Assembly: GCA_028583605.1 (NCBI GenBank)
Contig: CM053334.1
Location: forward strand, 21,668,868-21,732,867
DNA from: Dastarcus helophoroides
Taxonomy: Eukaryota; Arthropoda; Insecta; Coleoptera; Bothrideridae
Length of the DNA: 64,000 bases
Direction of reading: 5' to 3'
The translations under genes were made by a program, and so were the position numbers. Position 1 is the stretch's first letter. The number at the start of each line of letters is the position of its first letter. Under the pieces are notes generated by a model. That model ran no database searches. It had not been told where the DNA came from and worked only from the letters and a program-made list of their open reading frames with translations. Of this stretch, positions 25,451 through 37,392 are shown piece by piece.

Positions 25451-28224
25451 ACACCTTACTGCCACGATTTGAGGTTTTCAAAAAAATGCTTTTATTAAAA
25501 TTGGAATTTTCTACTTTTTTGTTGTATTCTCGAGATTTAAATAGATATTTTCGAAAGGGAAAAAAATATTAAAATAAAAAACAATACATTTTCAAAATGT
25601 TTAACTTCCGTTAGAACTGATTTTTTCCAAAACTTTTAAAAGATAATAAGAAATTTTGAAAAAAAAAAAATTTTGGAAAAGAAAAGAAATTTTAAAAAAA
25701 TCCAATATTTCAAAAGAGGCAAAATCTCGAAAAAAAATCAGTTTTTGAAAAAAAAACCAGTAATTTTGATAGAGTGGAAATTTTGAACAAATGTCGAAAT
25801 TCTCAAAACTGCTTTTGAGTCGTAACTTTAAAAAAAGTTAAAATTTTCATTAAAAGTCAAGATTTTAAAAGAAGGTAAATTTTTGAGGTAAGTGGAAGGC
25901 CTTTAAACAAATTCAAATTTGCAGAAGAAAAAAGATTATTTTAAATTAAAATGGAAATGTTAAAATAATGCAACGTGTTAAAGGAAGTTCAAATTTTTAA
26001 AAAATGCCGAAGTTTTGAAATAGTCAAAGAGAAATATTCAGAAAATTCCGAAATTTTCAAAAAAGTTCAGGTTTGAAGAAACTCAAAAATCATCAGAAAA
26101 GTCGAAATTTTAGAAAAAAAATTTATAAAACAAAATTTTGAAAAAAATGGAAATTTTAAAGAAAAAACATTTTTTTTTGAATAAAAGTCGAAATTATAAA
26201 ATAAAATCGAAAATTTGTAGTAAAATCAAAACTTTCAAGCAAAATCGAAATTTCGAAAAAATCCGGCCATCCAAAGAAAGTCAGATAAAATTGAAATTTT
26301 GAAAAAAAAACGAATTTTTGCTTTAAAAAAAAATTTGAAATTTTCAAAAAAGTAAAAATTTTTAATAGAAAGTAGAAATTTTAGAAAGGACGAAATTTTG
26401 AAAAAAAATCGAAATTTAGAAAGGCAAAGGTTTTAAATTAAAAATTGAAATGTTGGAAAAATTTTGACATTTTAAAAGTACGAGTATAAGGTTGAAATTT
26501 AAAAGAAAATGATTCATTTAACTCGTTCAAGAAAGTAGTTGGCTATGACAATAGTAGGTGCGTCGTCCAGTAAAATACCAAAAAAATTGATTAACAAACA
26601 CGTTTTGAGTTGAAGAGTATAAAAAAAGAAATATATAACTCTCACGACTTTAAATACCGAAATTGCCACTCTTTTTTTGAAAATTTTTTGAACATTTTTC
26701 AAAAAACGTTCTCAAAAGTTGAATTTTTGAAAAATAATCCGAATTTAAAAAAACAGATGATCAAAATTTTAAACAAATGTTGACATTTATAAAAGTGAAA
26801 CATTTTCAGTCAAATTTTCAAAAAAACAGCCGAAATTTTTGAAAAGCCCAAATATTGAAGAAAAGTGAAGATTATCAAAAAATTCTAAACTTCCAAAAAA
26901 ACTAGAAATGAAAAGTAGAAATGTTGAGAAATAGAAAAATTCTGGTTGGTTAAAATTAAAAAAAAAAAAGATAAATATCTTTTTCTAAAGAGTCAAAATC
27001 TTTGAATATTTTCAAAAAGATTGAAATTTTGAAAAAACATCGAAATTTTCCAAAAAGTCATAATTTTTTTAAAAGCTGTAAAAAGTCGACGCTTTGATTA
27101 AGTGGAAATTTATAAAACAAATTGAAAATTTTAAAACCAACGAAAGTATGAAAAAAAATTGGAAATTTTGCAAAATAGTTCAAAATATCAAAACAACTCT
27201 AATCGAATAAAGTCGAAATTTTCAAAAAAAAAAACCAAAGTTTTTAAAAAAGGTAGGAATTTTTGGAAAAGTCGAAATTTAAAAAGAGGTTAAATTTTAA
27301 GAAAGTAAGAATTTTAGGAGCAAAAATTCGGAAAAAACGTCAAAGTTTTCAAAAAGTCAAGGTTTTCAAAGTTGTCAAAATTTTGGAAAATAAAATCTAC
27401 ATTTTTAAAAGCCAAAATTTAAAAAAACATTTTTTTAAGCTAGAGATTTAAAAAAAATTTGAAAGTCGAATGTCCTAAAAACACAAATTTTGAGAAGTCG
27501 AAATTTTCGGAAAAAAGTTTAAATTTTAAAATACAACCGTAATATTGAAAAAAATACAACTTTTCAAAAAATTGGACATTTTAAATAATCTTCGGGGTCA
27601 AACTTTCCAAAAAACCTAGAATTTTCAAAAGAGAAAGATTTTTAAAAAAGTTGAAATTATCAAAAATTCGAAATGTTCAAAAAGTCGAAATTTTCAAAAA
27701 AGTGAAATTTTAAAAGAAGTCGAAATTTTGGATAGTTGAAAATTGTCTGAAAAAAAAATTAAAGCGAAAATGTTGAATAAGCTGAAATTTTGATAAAAAA
27801 TTCGAAATCTGGAAATGAAGTCGGAATTGATAGAAAAATTCATTAAAAAACTCGACATTCTGATTTTTCAAGAGAAGTTGAAATTTAAGGAATTTTAAAT
27901 TAAAAAATTGAAATGTTTAAGAAGTCAAATTTTTCAAAAAGATTAACTGTTCGATAGGTTGAATAACAGTAAAAAAATCGTTATTTTCATTAAAGTGAAG
28001 TGGGCGAAATTTTGAAAAAAGTTGAAATTTTCGGAAGTCGAAAGTTTGAAAAGAGGCGAAATAGTGAAGGTCGAAATTTTAAAAGTCGAAACTTTGAAAA
28101 AAGTCTAAACTTTGAAAAAAGTCTGAAGTTGGAAAAAAGTCGAAACTTTCAAAAAGTCGAAATTCCAGAAGAAGACCGATTTTAGAGGCAGAAGTTTCAA
28201 AAAAAGTGATATTTAAAAAATCAA
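25451..28224. repeat. A-rich diverged satellite
   Basis: Degenerate 'gaaattttgaaaaaagtcg' units, A-rich on plus. A short single-copy stretch lies at about 26510-26650. No gene supported. Confidence 0.7.
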
Positions 28225-28800
28225 TTTATTTAAACAAATTAAAGTAATGGTTGTGAAATAGTGAACGGGATCGGGCGACATATTGGCTGGTCCCTAGATA
28301 AATTTTAACTGTCAAAAAACTAACATTTTTTTAACTTATTTTACCAATCGATACCGTCGATACATTGGAACGAAAGTATCGATACAAAAACATCGAACAT
28401 CGAAACGAAAACATCGATGTTTTTGATACATTGATGTATCGTGTGCATCCCTATTTGTGGGCCAATTTTATTGAAAGGAAAATTAAAATTATTATTAAAA
28501 AAATCGATTTATTTAAACAAATTAAAGTAGTGGTTGTGAATAGTGAATGAGATCGGGTGACATATTATTTTGTCACTAGATAAATTTTAACTGTCGAAAA
28601 AGTAACATTTTTTAACTTATTTCACCAATCGATACATAAAAAAAAATGTGTCGATACCGTTGATACGTCAGAACGAAAGTATCGATCGAAAACATCGAAC
28701 ATCGAAACGAACTCATCGATGTTTTTGATACATCGATGTATCGTGTGCATCCCTACTTGTGTGTTCATTTTATTGAAAGGAAAATGGAAATTATTTTACT
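28225..28800. repeat. Two tandem copies of an ATCGAT-rich hAT-like MITE
   Basis: The stretch starting 'tttatttaaacaaattaaag' at 28225 is repeated from about 28508 (period about 283 bp). Each copy has several ATCGAT/TATCGATA palindromes and ends GTATCGTGTGCATCCCTA, the reverse complement of TAGGGATGCAC. That terminus resembles those of hAT MITEs. Related fragments are at 23216-23300 and 33590-33720. It lies less than 100 bp from rabphilin exon 1. Confidence 0.65.
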
Positions 28801-28866
28801 TTCAGCCAATATATTCAATGAGATGGATCCTAAAGATTTCAAAGATAAAATTTAAGTGATACTTAC

Positions 28867-28943
28867 TTAGCTCTGAGGGCCAACTGTCTGTCGTTAGGGC
28901 ACACGAATCTGTTGCTCGTTCGGTCCATTCCACAGTCTACCAT
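28867..28943 (-). CDS. Rph: Rabphilin exon 1 with start codon
   Basis: The minus strand reads MVDCGMDRTSNRFVCPNDRQ, then LALRA, followed by AA|GTAAGTATC. The FVCPNDRQLALRAK(L) start is characteristic of insect rabphilin as I recall it. It joins exon 2 at 11171 in frame (GCT AA|A TTA AAA), so intron 1 is about 17.7 kb. The ATG is preceded by AAA. The 5' UTR and any upstream non-coding exon lie to the right. This exon is too short to be found by open-frame length. Confidence 0.92.
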
Positions 28944-29640
28944 TTTAGCTTCATATAATTTGGTTGCTCTTTTTTTATTCGATAAGTATACGGGAATTTT
29001 CTAAAAGTTTTACGCAATGAGTTTGATGCATTTCAAAGAGAACAAGCAATAATTGTATAAATATTGTTTTTAACTGCTTCTGATTTATAATTCAATCAAA
29101 ATACGTCCAGCTATTTTACAAAACGTTAGAAAAAAATTTTACCATCGGGTTAAACTTTGCCAAAATAAAAATGGTGCACTTTTGGAACCTAATTTACATA
29201 AAAACTTACTTTTAAAAATTTCATACTTTCAATCTTTTTCTTATTTTTGATTTTCTGAATCACAAAATAAGGGAGTGCTTTGTAATCATATTGTAAAAAG
29301 CGAGGAGTCGCAAAACATACGATTTCATTTGGAGAAAAATTAGGGGGTTGGTTTTCTCTCTCCCCTGCAAGGGAAAAAAATACAAAAACCACCCTAAAAT
29401 GTGACAAACTAAAACAAAAATCGACCCTATCGGAAAAGTTGTCAAATTTGTTTCAGTTTTATTGAATTTATTTCAATTAAAATTTCCACCCTCCACCCTG
29501 TATGTCTATGTTATTATTACCCATCGTTATATCAAATTTTCGTTGGGTCACTCTGTGTAATTAAAAAAAAATTGTAAGCGCCACAGCAGTAAAAATTGGA
29601 TTATAATTTAGGTTAATTTTTTTTCAACGTTTATCAATTT
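28944..29640 (-). other. Rph: Rabphilin 5' UTR and upstream flank
   Basis: AT-rich sequence directly upstream of the start codon. A transcription start cannot be placed. Open frames of 61-72 codons here show no family features. Confidence 0.35.
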
Positions 29641-29960
29641 AAAAGCGGATTTCGCTTTGAAATATTTTACCCCTCGTGTCGCTTCAGCACCGAAATCAAG
29701 TGTTTCCGCCACAACTCGGTTCACAGGCTGCCGATGACTGTTTTGGCAAGTTTGGGGAGCACGTGGATTTTGTGCAAATCTCGTCGGTCGTGCATACTGC
29801 ACGTCGTCCGTCGTTCGACTACAGCCTGTTGATCACGGCCTGTTGCACGAGACAAAAGCGGCGTCGGGGCGCCTCCCGCCACGTCACGACAATCAATAAT
29901 TCAAATCACTTTTCCATGGGCTATGTAACATACAACAGTGTGTTGCTTTAATAAATTGCC
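29641..29960 (-). promoter_or_regulatory. Rph: GC-rich island, candidate rabphilin promoter
   Basis: About 300 bp of clearly higher GC content stands about 700-1000 bp upstream of the rabphilin start codon, in an otherwise AT-rich landscape. It contains a CRE-like CCACGTCACG (29879-29888) and several CGTCG/GTCGT copies. Its position and composition suggest a promoter or a non-coding first exon. No TATA box in a convincing position was found. Confidence 0.35.
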
Positions 29961-32450
29961 TTTCACGACCTCGTCGGAGTTTTTTTCTGGTTCAATGCCA
30001 AATTGAGTTTCCTGTGATTGCGCCCTAAATACGGGCTACGGCAAAGGACGACGCTTCCAAGGAGATTAAAATAAAAAGTGCTTCCTTGTTGGCAGTTGAT
30101 GCAGAGGTACAAACTTACATGGAAAATTATCTTGTAAAAATATTAACTAAAAATAGCGGCTTTTCCTATTAGGGCTGTACTGCCTCATAATTTTAAACTT
30201 TTTTTCTTAATTTTGATTCTAATTGAAATATTCACTTTTTTCCCAACACTTTGAGATTTTTTTATACACATTATAGATTAGTGGCGTGTTCTCCATGGTC
30301 GTTAGAGAAACGCGGCTTCCCTTGTGAAATAAAATCTTTTCAAGTTGACTTTTTCTGAAAATTATGACTTTTTTTTCAATCTACGACTCTGCTTCTAAAG
30401 TTCCGATCATAATCTGGCAATTTCAATTTTACTAGTGTTTCTAAAAATTTTCATTTTAGAACTATTTCAAAAAAAATTGTTTCTTAAAACCGGGAAGAAA
30501 ACGATAAATTTCGTTTTTTTTAGAATTTTTCCATTTTTTTTCTCAAAATTTCAGCTCAACGTCCATTAGAGACATTTTTAAATTAAACTTTTGATTGTTT
30601 GCTCAAAACTTCGGCTAAAACCTCGATATTTTGAATCGTTCTAACAATTTCTAGTTTCAAAGTCGACATTTTAAGGCAGGAAATTGTAAATATTTTGTTT
30701 AATCTACGAAATTTGGAAATTTCGAAATTTGGAAATTTGTTTTCCAAACCTAAACTTTCAATATGAATTTACATAAACTTGATAAAATTTGAACATTGAT
30801 GTTATCCAAAAGTTTTGATCTGTTCTGAAAATCTCGATTTTTTCAGTTGACTCGAAAGTGGGAGATTTTGGGATATTTTTGAGTTTAAAACTGTACCACT
30901 TTTTTTCAAAATATGTGACTTCTTAGAAAAAATGCTGTCTAATTTGAACATTTCGACTCATTTCTGTCAACTATTTTAAACTCAAAATTTCCTCTCGTTT
31001 TTTTGAGGTTTCCTATTAAAACTAAATTTTAATAAAGAACAGCTTCTTTTCTATGTTTGGAATTTTTCTGCAATTTTTTCAAACGAAATTGAAAATTGTG
31101 CAATTTTGTTGAAAAATTTCGTCTTTAAAATGGATATTTTGACTTAGTTCTCGAAATGTTGTCATTGCTGTTAAAATTTTAAGTTTCTTTTAAAAAATTA
31201 CATATTTTTATAGAATTGTCCACTTTTGCCCACAAATTTCTCATTTTAATTCAAAAATTTCCAAATTTACTTAAAATATTACTTCAATCTCTAATAATCT
31301 AATATAATAATCTAATTAATTTCCAAATTTCGAGTTTAAACATGAATTATTATTAATCGATTTCAAATAATTGTAATTCAAAATCTCTAAAAAAGAAGTC
31401 GAAATTTCAAGAAAAAAAGGCAAACATTTTAAAAAAATCTACATTCTAAATCATTCAAAAAACTTCGAAAAAATAAATTGATAATCTCACAACTTCGACT
31501 TTTGGAATTTTTTAACTTTCAAAGAATTTAATTATTCCAATTTTGTCAAAATTCCAATTTAAATTTGAAACTGAATTTTGAAAAATGACACAATTTGGAA
31601 TTAAATTCCTTTCGATAAATTTCGTTTTTCTTTTAGAATTTCTTAATTTTTTTTCTCAAAATTTCAGCTCAACGTCCATTAGAGCCACTTTTAAATTAAA
31701 CTTTTGATTATTTGACTGTTTGCTCAGAACTTCAGCTGAAACCTCGATATTTTGAATTACTTTAAGAATTTCAAAGTCGACATTTCAAGGCAGGAAGTGG
31801 TGAATATTTTGTATATTATACGAAATTTGGAAACTTCGAAATTTAGAAAGGAAATTTGTTTTCCAAACCTCCTTACAAAAAGGTGACCCTAAAAATTTTC
31901 ACTTTTTTTAATATTTGGCCTTTATCCGAAAATATAGATTTTTTTTAAATCGAGTCATGTTAAAATTTTGGATTATTTTCAAAAATTTCGTTGCATTTTC
32001 AAGTTATTAATTTATTTGGAAAATTGTCGACTTTTTTCAACATTGTAGCTTTTTTTGAAAATCCTAATTTTTTTTTTTGAAAACTTCGACCTTTTTTTAA
32101 TTGAATTTCTATTTAGGATTTGCGATTTTTCAACTTTTTTCACGTAGTTTTAAGTAACAAAAATTTCGGAATTTTTGGTAATTTTGACATTTTTTCGGAA
32201 TTTGGGCTTTTCAAAATGTTGTCGTCTTACGAGATTTCAATGAAAATTCTTAATTTTGATTACATCCCAACATTTCTTCATAATTCCGAATATTTTTTAA
32301 ATTTAGACTATTTTTAAAATTTGAACTTTTTTTCGAAAATTTAGCCATTTTTTAAAAGGTTTTTTGAAATCCTTAACTTCTTTTGGCAGTTTTAATTTTC
32401 TAGGAAAAATTCTACATTTTCAACAAGAGTTGACAGTCAAAAATGTCAAA
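29961..32450. other. Intergenic AT-rich sequence with an internal repeat
   Basis: Contains a duplicated segment: 'ttctcaaaatttcagctcaa' followed by CGTCCATTAGAG occurs near 30540 and near 31650, with similar flanks ('gacatttcaaggcaggaa'). The copies are about 1.1 kb apart. No gene seen. Confidence 0.5.
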
Positions 32451-33540
32451 AACGTGAAATCTTGAAAAAAAAATTCCGAAAAAACATTTTTAAAAAACAA
32501 ATAAAAAACAGAAAGATTTTCATCATTTTGAAAAATATATGGATTTTTAAAAATGTCGCAATTTTTAAAATATCCAAATTTTCCAAAAGGTCCAAATTCT
32601 TAAAAAAATCGTATAAACCTAAAAAATTAAAATATTTAAAAATGGTCAAAAAACTCAAGTAAAGAGATTTTCGAAGAAGTTAAACTTTTCAAAAAAAAAA
32701 AAATTAAAAAATTGAATAAATGGAAGAATTTACAAAAATATTTCAAAAATTATTTGGAAAATGGTGTGAAATTTTCGAAAAAGTCAAAATTTGGGAAAAT
32801 AGATAAGTTTCAAAAAAGATCGAAAAGGCATTTAAAAAAAAAGTTAACATTTGAAAAGAAGTCAAAATTTCAAAATTTTAACATTTAAAATGTTCAAAAA
32901 CAATGAAGGTTTTTTAAAAAAAAAGTAGTAAAACAAGATTAAATAAATCGAAATTTGCTAAAGAAGTCGACATTTTTTAAAGTTTATTTAAAAAATGGAA
33001 TTTTGAAAAATCAGAGAGAAATTCGAAACTTTGAAAAAATCGGGAATGGAAAAAAACAATAGAAAATTTGAAAGAAATGTCGAAATTAGAAAGAAACTTG
33101 AGATTTAAAAAAAAACAATCGAAATTTTCGAAAAATTTTAAGTTTCAGAAATTTCAAAATTTAAAAAAAAAGTCGAAATTTTCAAAAACATCGAACCTTT
33201 CAAAAATCGCAATCGACATTTAAAAAAAGTAAAACAACATCAAAATTTGAGAAGGACAAAAATTTTAGAAAAGTGCAAATTTTGGAAAAACAAATTCTCT
33301 TTCTGAAATAAAATTGTAAAAAAATTTCAACCTTTTAAAAATCTCGACATTTTCAAAAAAATCTAAAGCTTAAAAACTGAAATTCTTATAATAATAATTG
33401 CAATGTTGTAGTTTAATTAAAAAAATCGAAGTTTTAAATAAAAGCAGAAGTTTTTTATTAAATGTCGAATTTTGAAAAAGTCAAAATTTAAAATAAGATT
33501 TGTTTTAAAAAGTAGGAATTTTGAAAAATACGAATTATGA
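32451..33540. repeat. A-rich diverged satellite
   Basis: Degenerate 'gtcgaaattttcaaaaa' units, A-rich on plus. No gene seen. Confidence 0.65.
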
Positions 33541-33589
33541 GAGGCGAGCCTCGCTGGTTGAGAAGTCCTGCTGTGTGGCATTGTATTTA

Positions 33590-33712
33590 TATGATACATC
33601 GAATATCCGATAAATTTACCGATGTATCGAAACATATATATCTTTTTCGATACATCAATTGAATACAGTATCGATGTTTTAAAATTTTGTGTATCCTTAA
33701 CTAGAATGCTTG
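33590..33712. repeat. ATCGAT-rich element fragment
   Basis: Contains 'gatacatcgaatatcc', GATGTATCGAAACATA and AGTATCGATGTT, like the tandem pair at 28225-28800. It ends in TGTGTATCC. A truncated copy of the same MITE family is likely. Confidence 0.45.
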
Positions 33713-33716
33713 AAAG

Positions 33717-34075
33717 AAATACAAATCTTGTCCTCTGAAACCAAGAAAGATTAAAAAATACAACAAAGGTTGCTCTAACGCGTTTCGACAGCCAAGCTAT
33801 TATCTTAAGAGAGATACTGTAGGTCTCTGAAGATGATAGCTTGGCTGTCGCAACGCGTTTAGAGCAACCTGTGTTGTGTTTTTTAATCTTTCTTAGTTTT
33901 AGGGGACAGAGATGCTGCATCTCCCTGAAGATGATAGCTTGGATGTCAAAAAACGCGTTAGAGCATCCTTTGTTGTGTTCTTTAATCTTTCTTGGTTTCA
34001 GAGGACAAGACTTGTATTTCAATTTTTGAAGATAACCAAGCACCAATCCGTTCCAATAACATAAAAAAACTAGAA
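33717..34075. repeat. Foldback-family repeat, three-arm copy
   Basis: Arm 1 (33717-33815) carries 'cttgtcctctgaaaccaag', 'acgcgtttcgacagccaagc'. It is followed by its reverse complement (to about 33900), and then a second reverse-complement arm ends CCAATCCGTTCCAATAACA. The arms are long enough to form a hairpin of roughly 90-100 bp. Confidence 0.85.
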
Positions 34076-34182
34076 TGTTAACAAATGTTCCAGTAAGTAC
34101 ATAATAAAAAATCAACGGACCACCTCGATGTGACTGCAAGAACGATGTGCATGGAAGAAACTCCAACAAGTGTCGTGTGCAA

Positions 34183-34266
34183 TTAGAATTCAACTTGGAC
34201 TATCATATGCAGCCCTCCATTCGTATAATGGGGATCATAGGTAGCCGAACTGTCAACAATTGAGCC
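34183..34266. repeat. Short dispersed repeat (copy 2)
   Basis: Similar to 21087-21175: ATTCAACTTGGACT, CATGCAGCCCTCCA, GATCATAGGTAGC and CAACAATTGA occur in the same order. Confidence 0.6.
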
Positions 34267-34299
34267 ACAAAAAACAAATGAGCAACAACAACATATTTA

Positions 34300-35330
34300 A
34301 CTCAAAATTTCGACTTTTATTTCCAATTTTTGAACATTCTATAATTTTTCAATTTTTCACTAAAAGGTGAAATATTTAAAATTTTTGAATATTTAACTTT
34401 TGAAATCAAAATTTTCGAAACGAAAGAAACTAAAAGCCAAACTTCATTTTTTAAGTTTCAATTTTTTTTCCGAAAATTTCTTGGTTTGAATTTTTTAAAC
34501 TTCGTCTTTTGTCAAATGTACCACTTTATTTTCAAAATTCAACATTTTCTTCTCAAAAGCTGATTCTTTTTGAGGTATCTAGATTTTTTTTTAAATATCG
34601 ATATTTATTTCAACTTGTCCAGTTTTTTTTCCACTTTTTTTATTTGAAATTCTTGCCATTTTTCCAACTTTTTAACCTTTTCAAAACTTCAAAAATTTTT
34701 GTTTTTCAAACTTCAAAAATTTTGACTTTTTTTCTCAAAATTGCAACCTTTTCAAATTGTTGACTCATTTTTCAAAATTTCTTTGTTTTTGAAATACAAA
34801 TCTTGTTCCTTGTTACCAGAGAAAGATTAAAAAACAGAAAAAAGATTGCTCTAATGCGTTTCGATAGTTAAGCTATCATCTTCAGAGGGTTTTTAATAAA
34901 ATTCGATTTTTCCCGAAAATTTAGTTCAACAGCTGCTTTTTCAACATCTATTTTTTCCTCAGAATTAATTTTTTTGGATTAGGTCGAAATAAAAAAAAAG
35001 TGAAAATTTTGAAAATACATTTTTTGGAAATATGTCCACTTTTTAACAATTGCAAGGTTATGTCAAAATTTAAATAAAAATCTATAAATCCACCTTTTTC
35101 AGGAAATTTCGACTCATAATTATTTATTTTTTTGAAAATTATCCCGAAATTAAAAAAGCAGCAATTTCGAGAAAATAATTTTTTTGGTTATTCGGAAAAA
35201 ATTCTTATAAATTACCACTTTTTCTTGAAATTTCAAGGTATCAAAATTTCAATAACGGTCAAAATTACGAGAAAAAAAATATTTGGAAATTTTGATTTTT
35301 TTCTCATAAAATTCCAGTGTTTTTAAAAAT
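34300..35330. repeat. T-rich diverged satellite with a foldback arm
   Basis: Degenerate TTTCAAAATTTT units. A foldback-family single arm lies at 34791-34888 (TTGTTCCTTGTTACCAG ... TTTCGATAGTTAAGC ... ATCTTCAGAGGG). Confidence 0.65.
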
Positions 35331-35430
35331 GTCACCACATGTGGTACGAAAGAAACTTTCGGTTTTAGATGATATCATCTATTCATCAACATATAAAATT
35401 TAAAAAAAAAACCAATAGCTACTCAAAATT

Positions 35431-35536
35431 CAAAAACTAAAATACAAATTTTGTCCCCTGAAACCAAGAAAGATTAAAAAACACAACAAAGGTTGCTCTA
35501 ACGCGTTTCGATAGCCAAGCTATCATCTTCAGAGGG
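35431..35536. repeat. Foldback-family repeat, single arm
   Basis: Carries 'ttgtcccctgaaaccaagaa', 'aacgcgtttcgatagccaag' and ATCATCTTCAGAGGG. It ends at the same internal point as the arm at 34888, which suggests a common breakpoint at the hairpin loop. Confidence 0.85.
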
Positions 35537-35559
35537 AAAAAAAATTCAATCAACGACTT

Positions 35560-35860
35560 TCAAAAATCGACCTTCCGCAAAGTGAATTTATTTGAGGCTT
35601 CCGCTGCTTGTAAACGATAACATCTCGAATGTTCCTGGGCGAGGACGTCTGGCCATCGACGGGCGTCGTTCGATACAGATTTGTCGTGTCCCAAATAGGA
35701 AATCACAAAGTGGAAAAGCGAGCAAGCGAGCGAAATATTTTCTTTTAACAATATTGGTCGGCGCCGGAGACGCCCCAGATAATTTTCCAGTTGTTATGTG
35801 CCTACAGGATCCCGGCTACACGTGTCGCCGAGTGTGAATCCCTTTAAATATCATTTCCTG
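35560..35860. promoter_or_regulatory. GC-richer island, function unknown
   Basis: Non-repetitive sequence with 'cgacgggcgtcgttcgatac' and CGGCGCCGGAGACGCC. Open frames of 63 and 81 codons occur on the two strands. It sits between the two genes, beyond the 3' end of the PTB gene. It could be a regulatory element. I recognise no protein. Confidence 0.25.
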
Positions 35861-36886
35861 GTACGAGATTATTGCGGTTACATATTCCCAGATTGCTAGT
35901 TGTAACGAATTGTTAAATCCTCGAGAGAAAATTATAGAAATGTATCGAAATATACACTGTGCAACTGGTAAACTGGTTTGTTTAATTTAAATTAAAAGCT
36001 GAAACGAGAGAAGTTAAAATTATTGTCTGACTTCTGAAAAATTTCAGTGTTTAACGTTGCATTTCTCCTTTTGTTACTAAAATTTTTTTAATCAAAATGT
36101 GGCCTCTTTAAAAATACTGTTTTTCTTAATATTGTGTTAAAGCTCAATTTTTTAATGAACAATTAATTGAATTTTTTTTTTCAAAATTGAAACATGTTCT
36201 CCTAGAATTTCAAGTTTAAATATTTAAACTCGTAAACTGAAAATTTAAGTTACTGATAATGAAAAAATGTCAGATGGTTCTGAAAATATCGAAATTTTGA
36301 AATAAACTACTTTATTAAATAATAATTTACGCTTAAAATGAAATTTAAAAAATATAAAATCGAAAGTTGACAAGTGAAGAATTTCTAAATAGATATTCAA
36401 ATTTGTAAGAATCTAGCTGATGTCACCAGATCTATTCTTCACTACATTTAAACAAAAATCTTGAGAACAAGTTCTTTAGGGAAAAAATAAATAAAATGCC
36501 AGGATACGACGAAGTAGCCTTTCTGATTCCTTCACTCTTCATTGCTTTGCATCCTTTAGGTAATAAAAAACGTAAATGCTGAAACCATTTTATTTCTTTA
36601 TATAAAATACAACAGTAATAAAAGCTCTAACAATACATAACTTAGAAATATACAGGAAATAAATATTGCACGTGTAGCCATTAAAAATATTGCACACTAT
36701 TAAACAGCCAACCGACAAATGTTATCTATTAGTAAAAAAAATATTGTTGAACATTCTAAGCACACTAAAGTCAGTTTTAAGTTAAAGGTTAGATCAAAAA
36801 GCGAGGAATAGTAATCGGCTAAATATAACATTGCACTTCGCAGTCTTCATAATTAATATTGCACCAACAAATTCGGTTCGTCCAGC
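35861..36886 (-). other. 3' UTR and flank of the PTB-domain gene
   Basis: AT-rich sequence below the stop codon at 36887. A minus-strand AATAAA (plus TTTATT, near 36590) could serve polyadenylation about 300 bases past the stop. No further gene seen. Confidence 0.4.
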
Positions 36887-37392
36887 TTAGGGTAAATACC
36901 CCAAAGAATTCTCTAAATTGTTCTTATTATTTGGACAATTCTTCGACGTGCATTTGGGTGCCTCCAGCTCAAAATATTCCCTATCTCCCACCTTCCTCCT
37001 GTTACTGACAACGCTCGATCTTCTGGATTCATCCGATTGACTCTGTATCGTATAGAGACCATTTCTAGTACTGTACATCCTCGGATGGACCACCTTACTA
37101 CCATTCCTGGTGTTGAACGAATTGGGTACGAATCTCTGGTTGTGGTGGTGACTGATCCCTTCAGCCTTCGAGCAGTTGTGGAGTGCTTTTGGAAAATTTC
37201 TAGGTTTATGGGGTCTTTGCGACAAGGCGGCGTTATCGCTGGTTAGGTTACCGGCTGTCAAGTGGGATATGTCAGTGGTTTGGCTGAGTTTGATATCGGC
37301 GAAAAGGGCGGCGATTTCGGCCGATTTTTTGACTGATAAAGCTTCGGTGCAAGCGCCGGCGGCTATGGATGTGGATTTGATTGTTCTGCCAG
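36887..37392 (-). CDS. PTB-domain protein, exon 7 (last coding exon)
   Basis: The acceptor CTGTTTCAG precedes the reading GRTIKSTSIAAGACTEALSV, 'KKSAEIAALFADIKLSQTTD', 'ISHLTAGNLTSDNAALSQRP' and, further on, RNGLYTIQSQSDESRR. It ends SLGYLP and TAA. It joins exon 6 in phase (AAA G|CT GGC, K-A-G). The helical segment KKSAEIAALFADIKLSQTTDIS is followed by a basic, polar tail. I do not recognise a named domain here. The preceding intron is about 7.5 kb and nearly all satellite. Confidence 0.85.
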
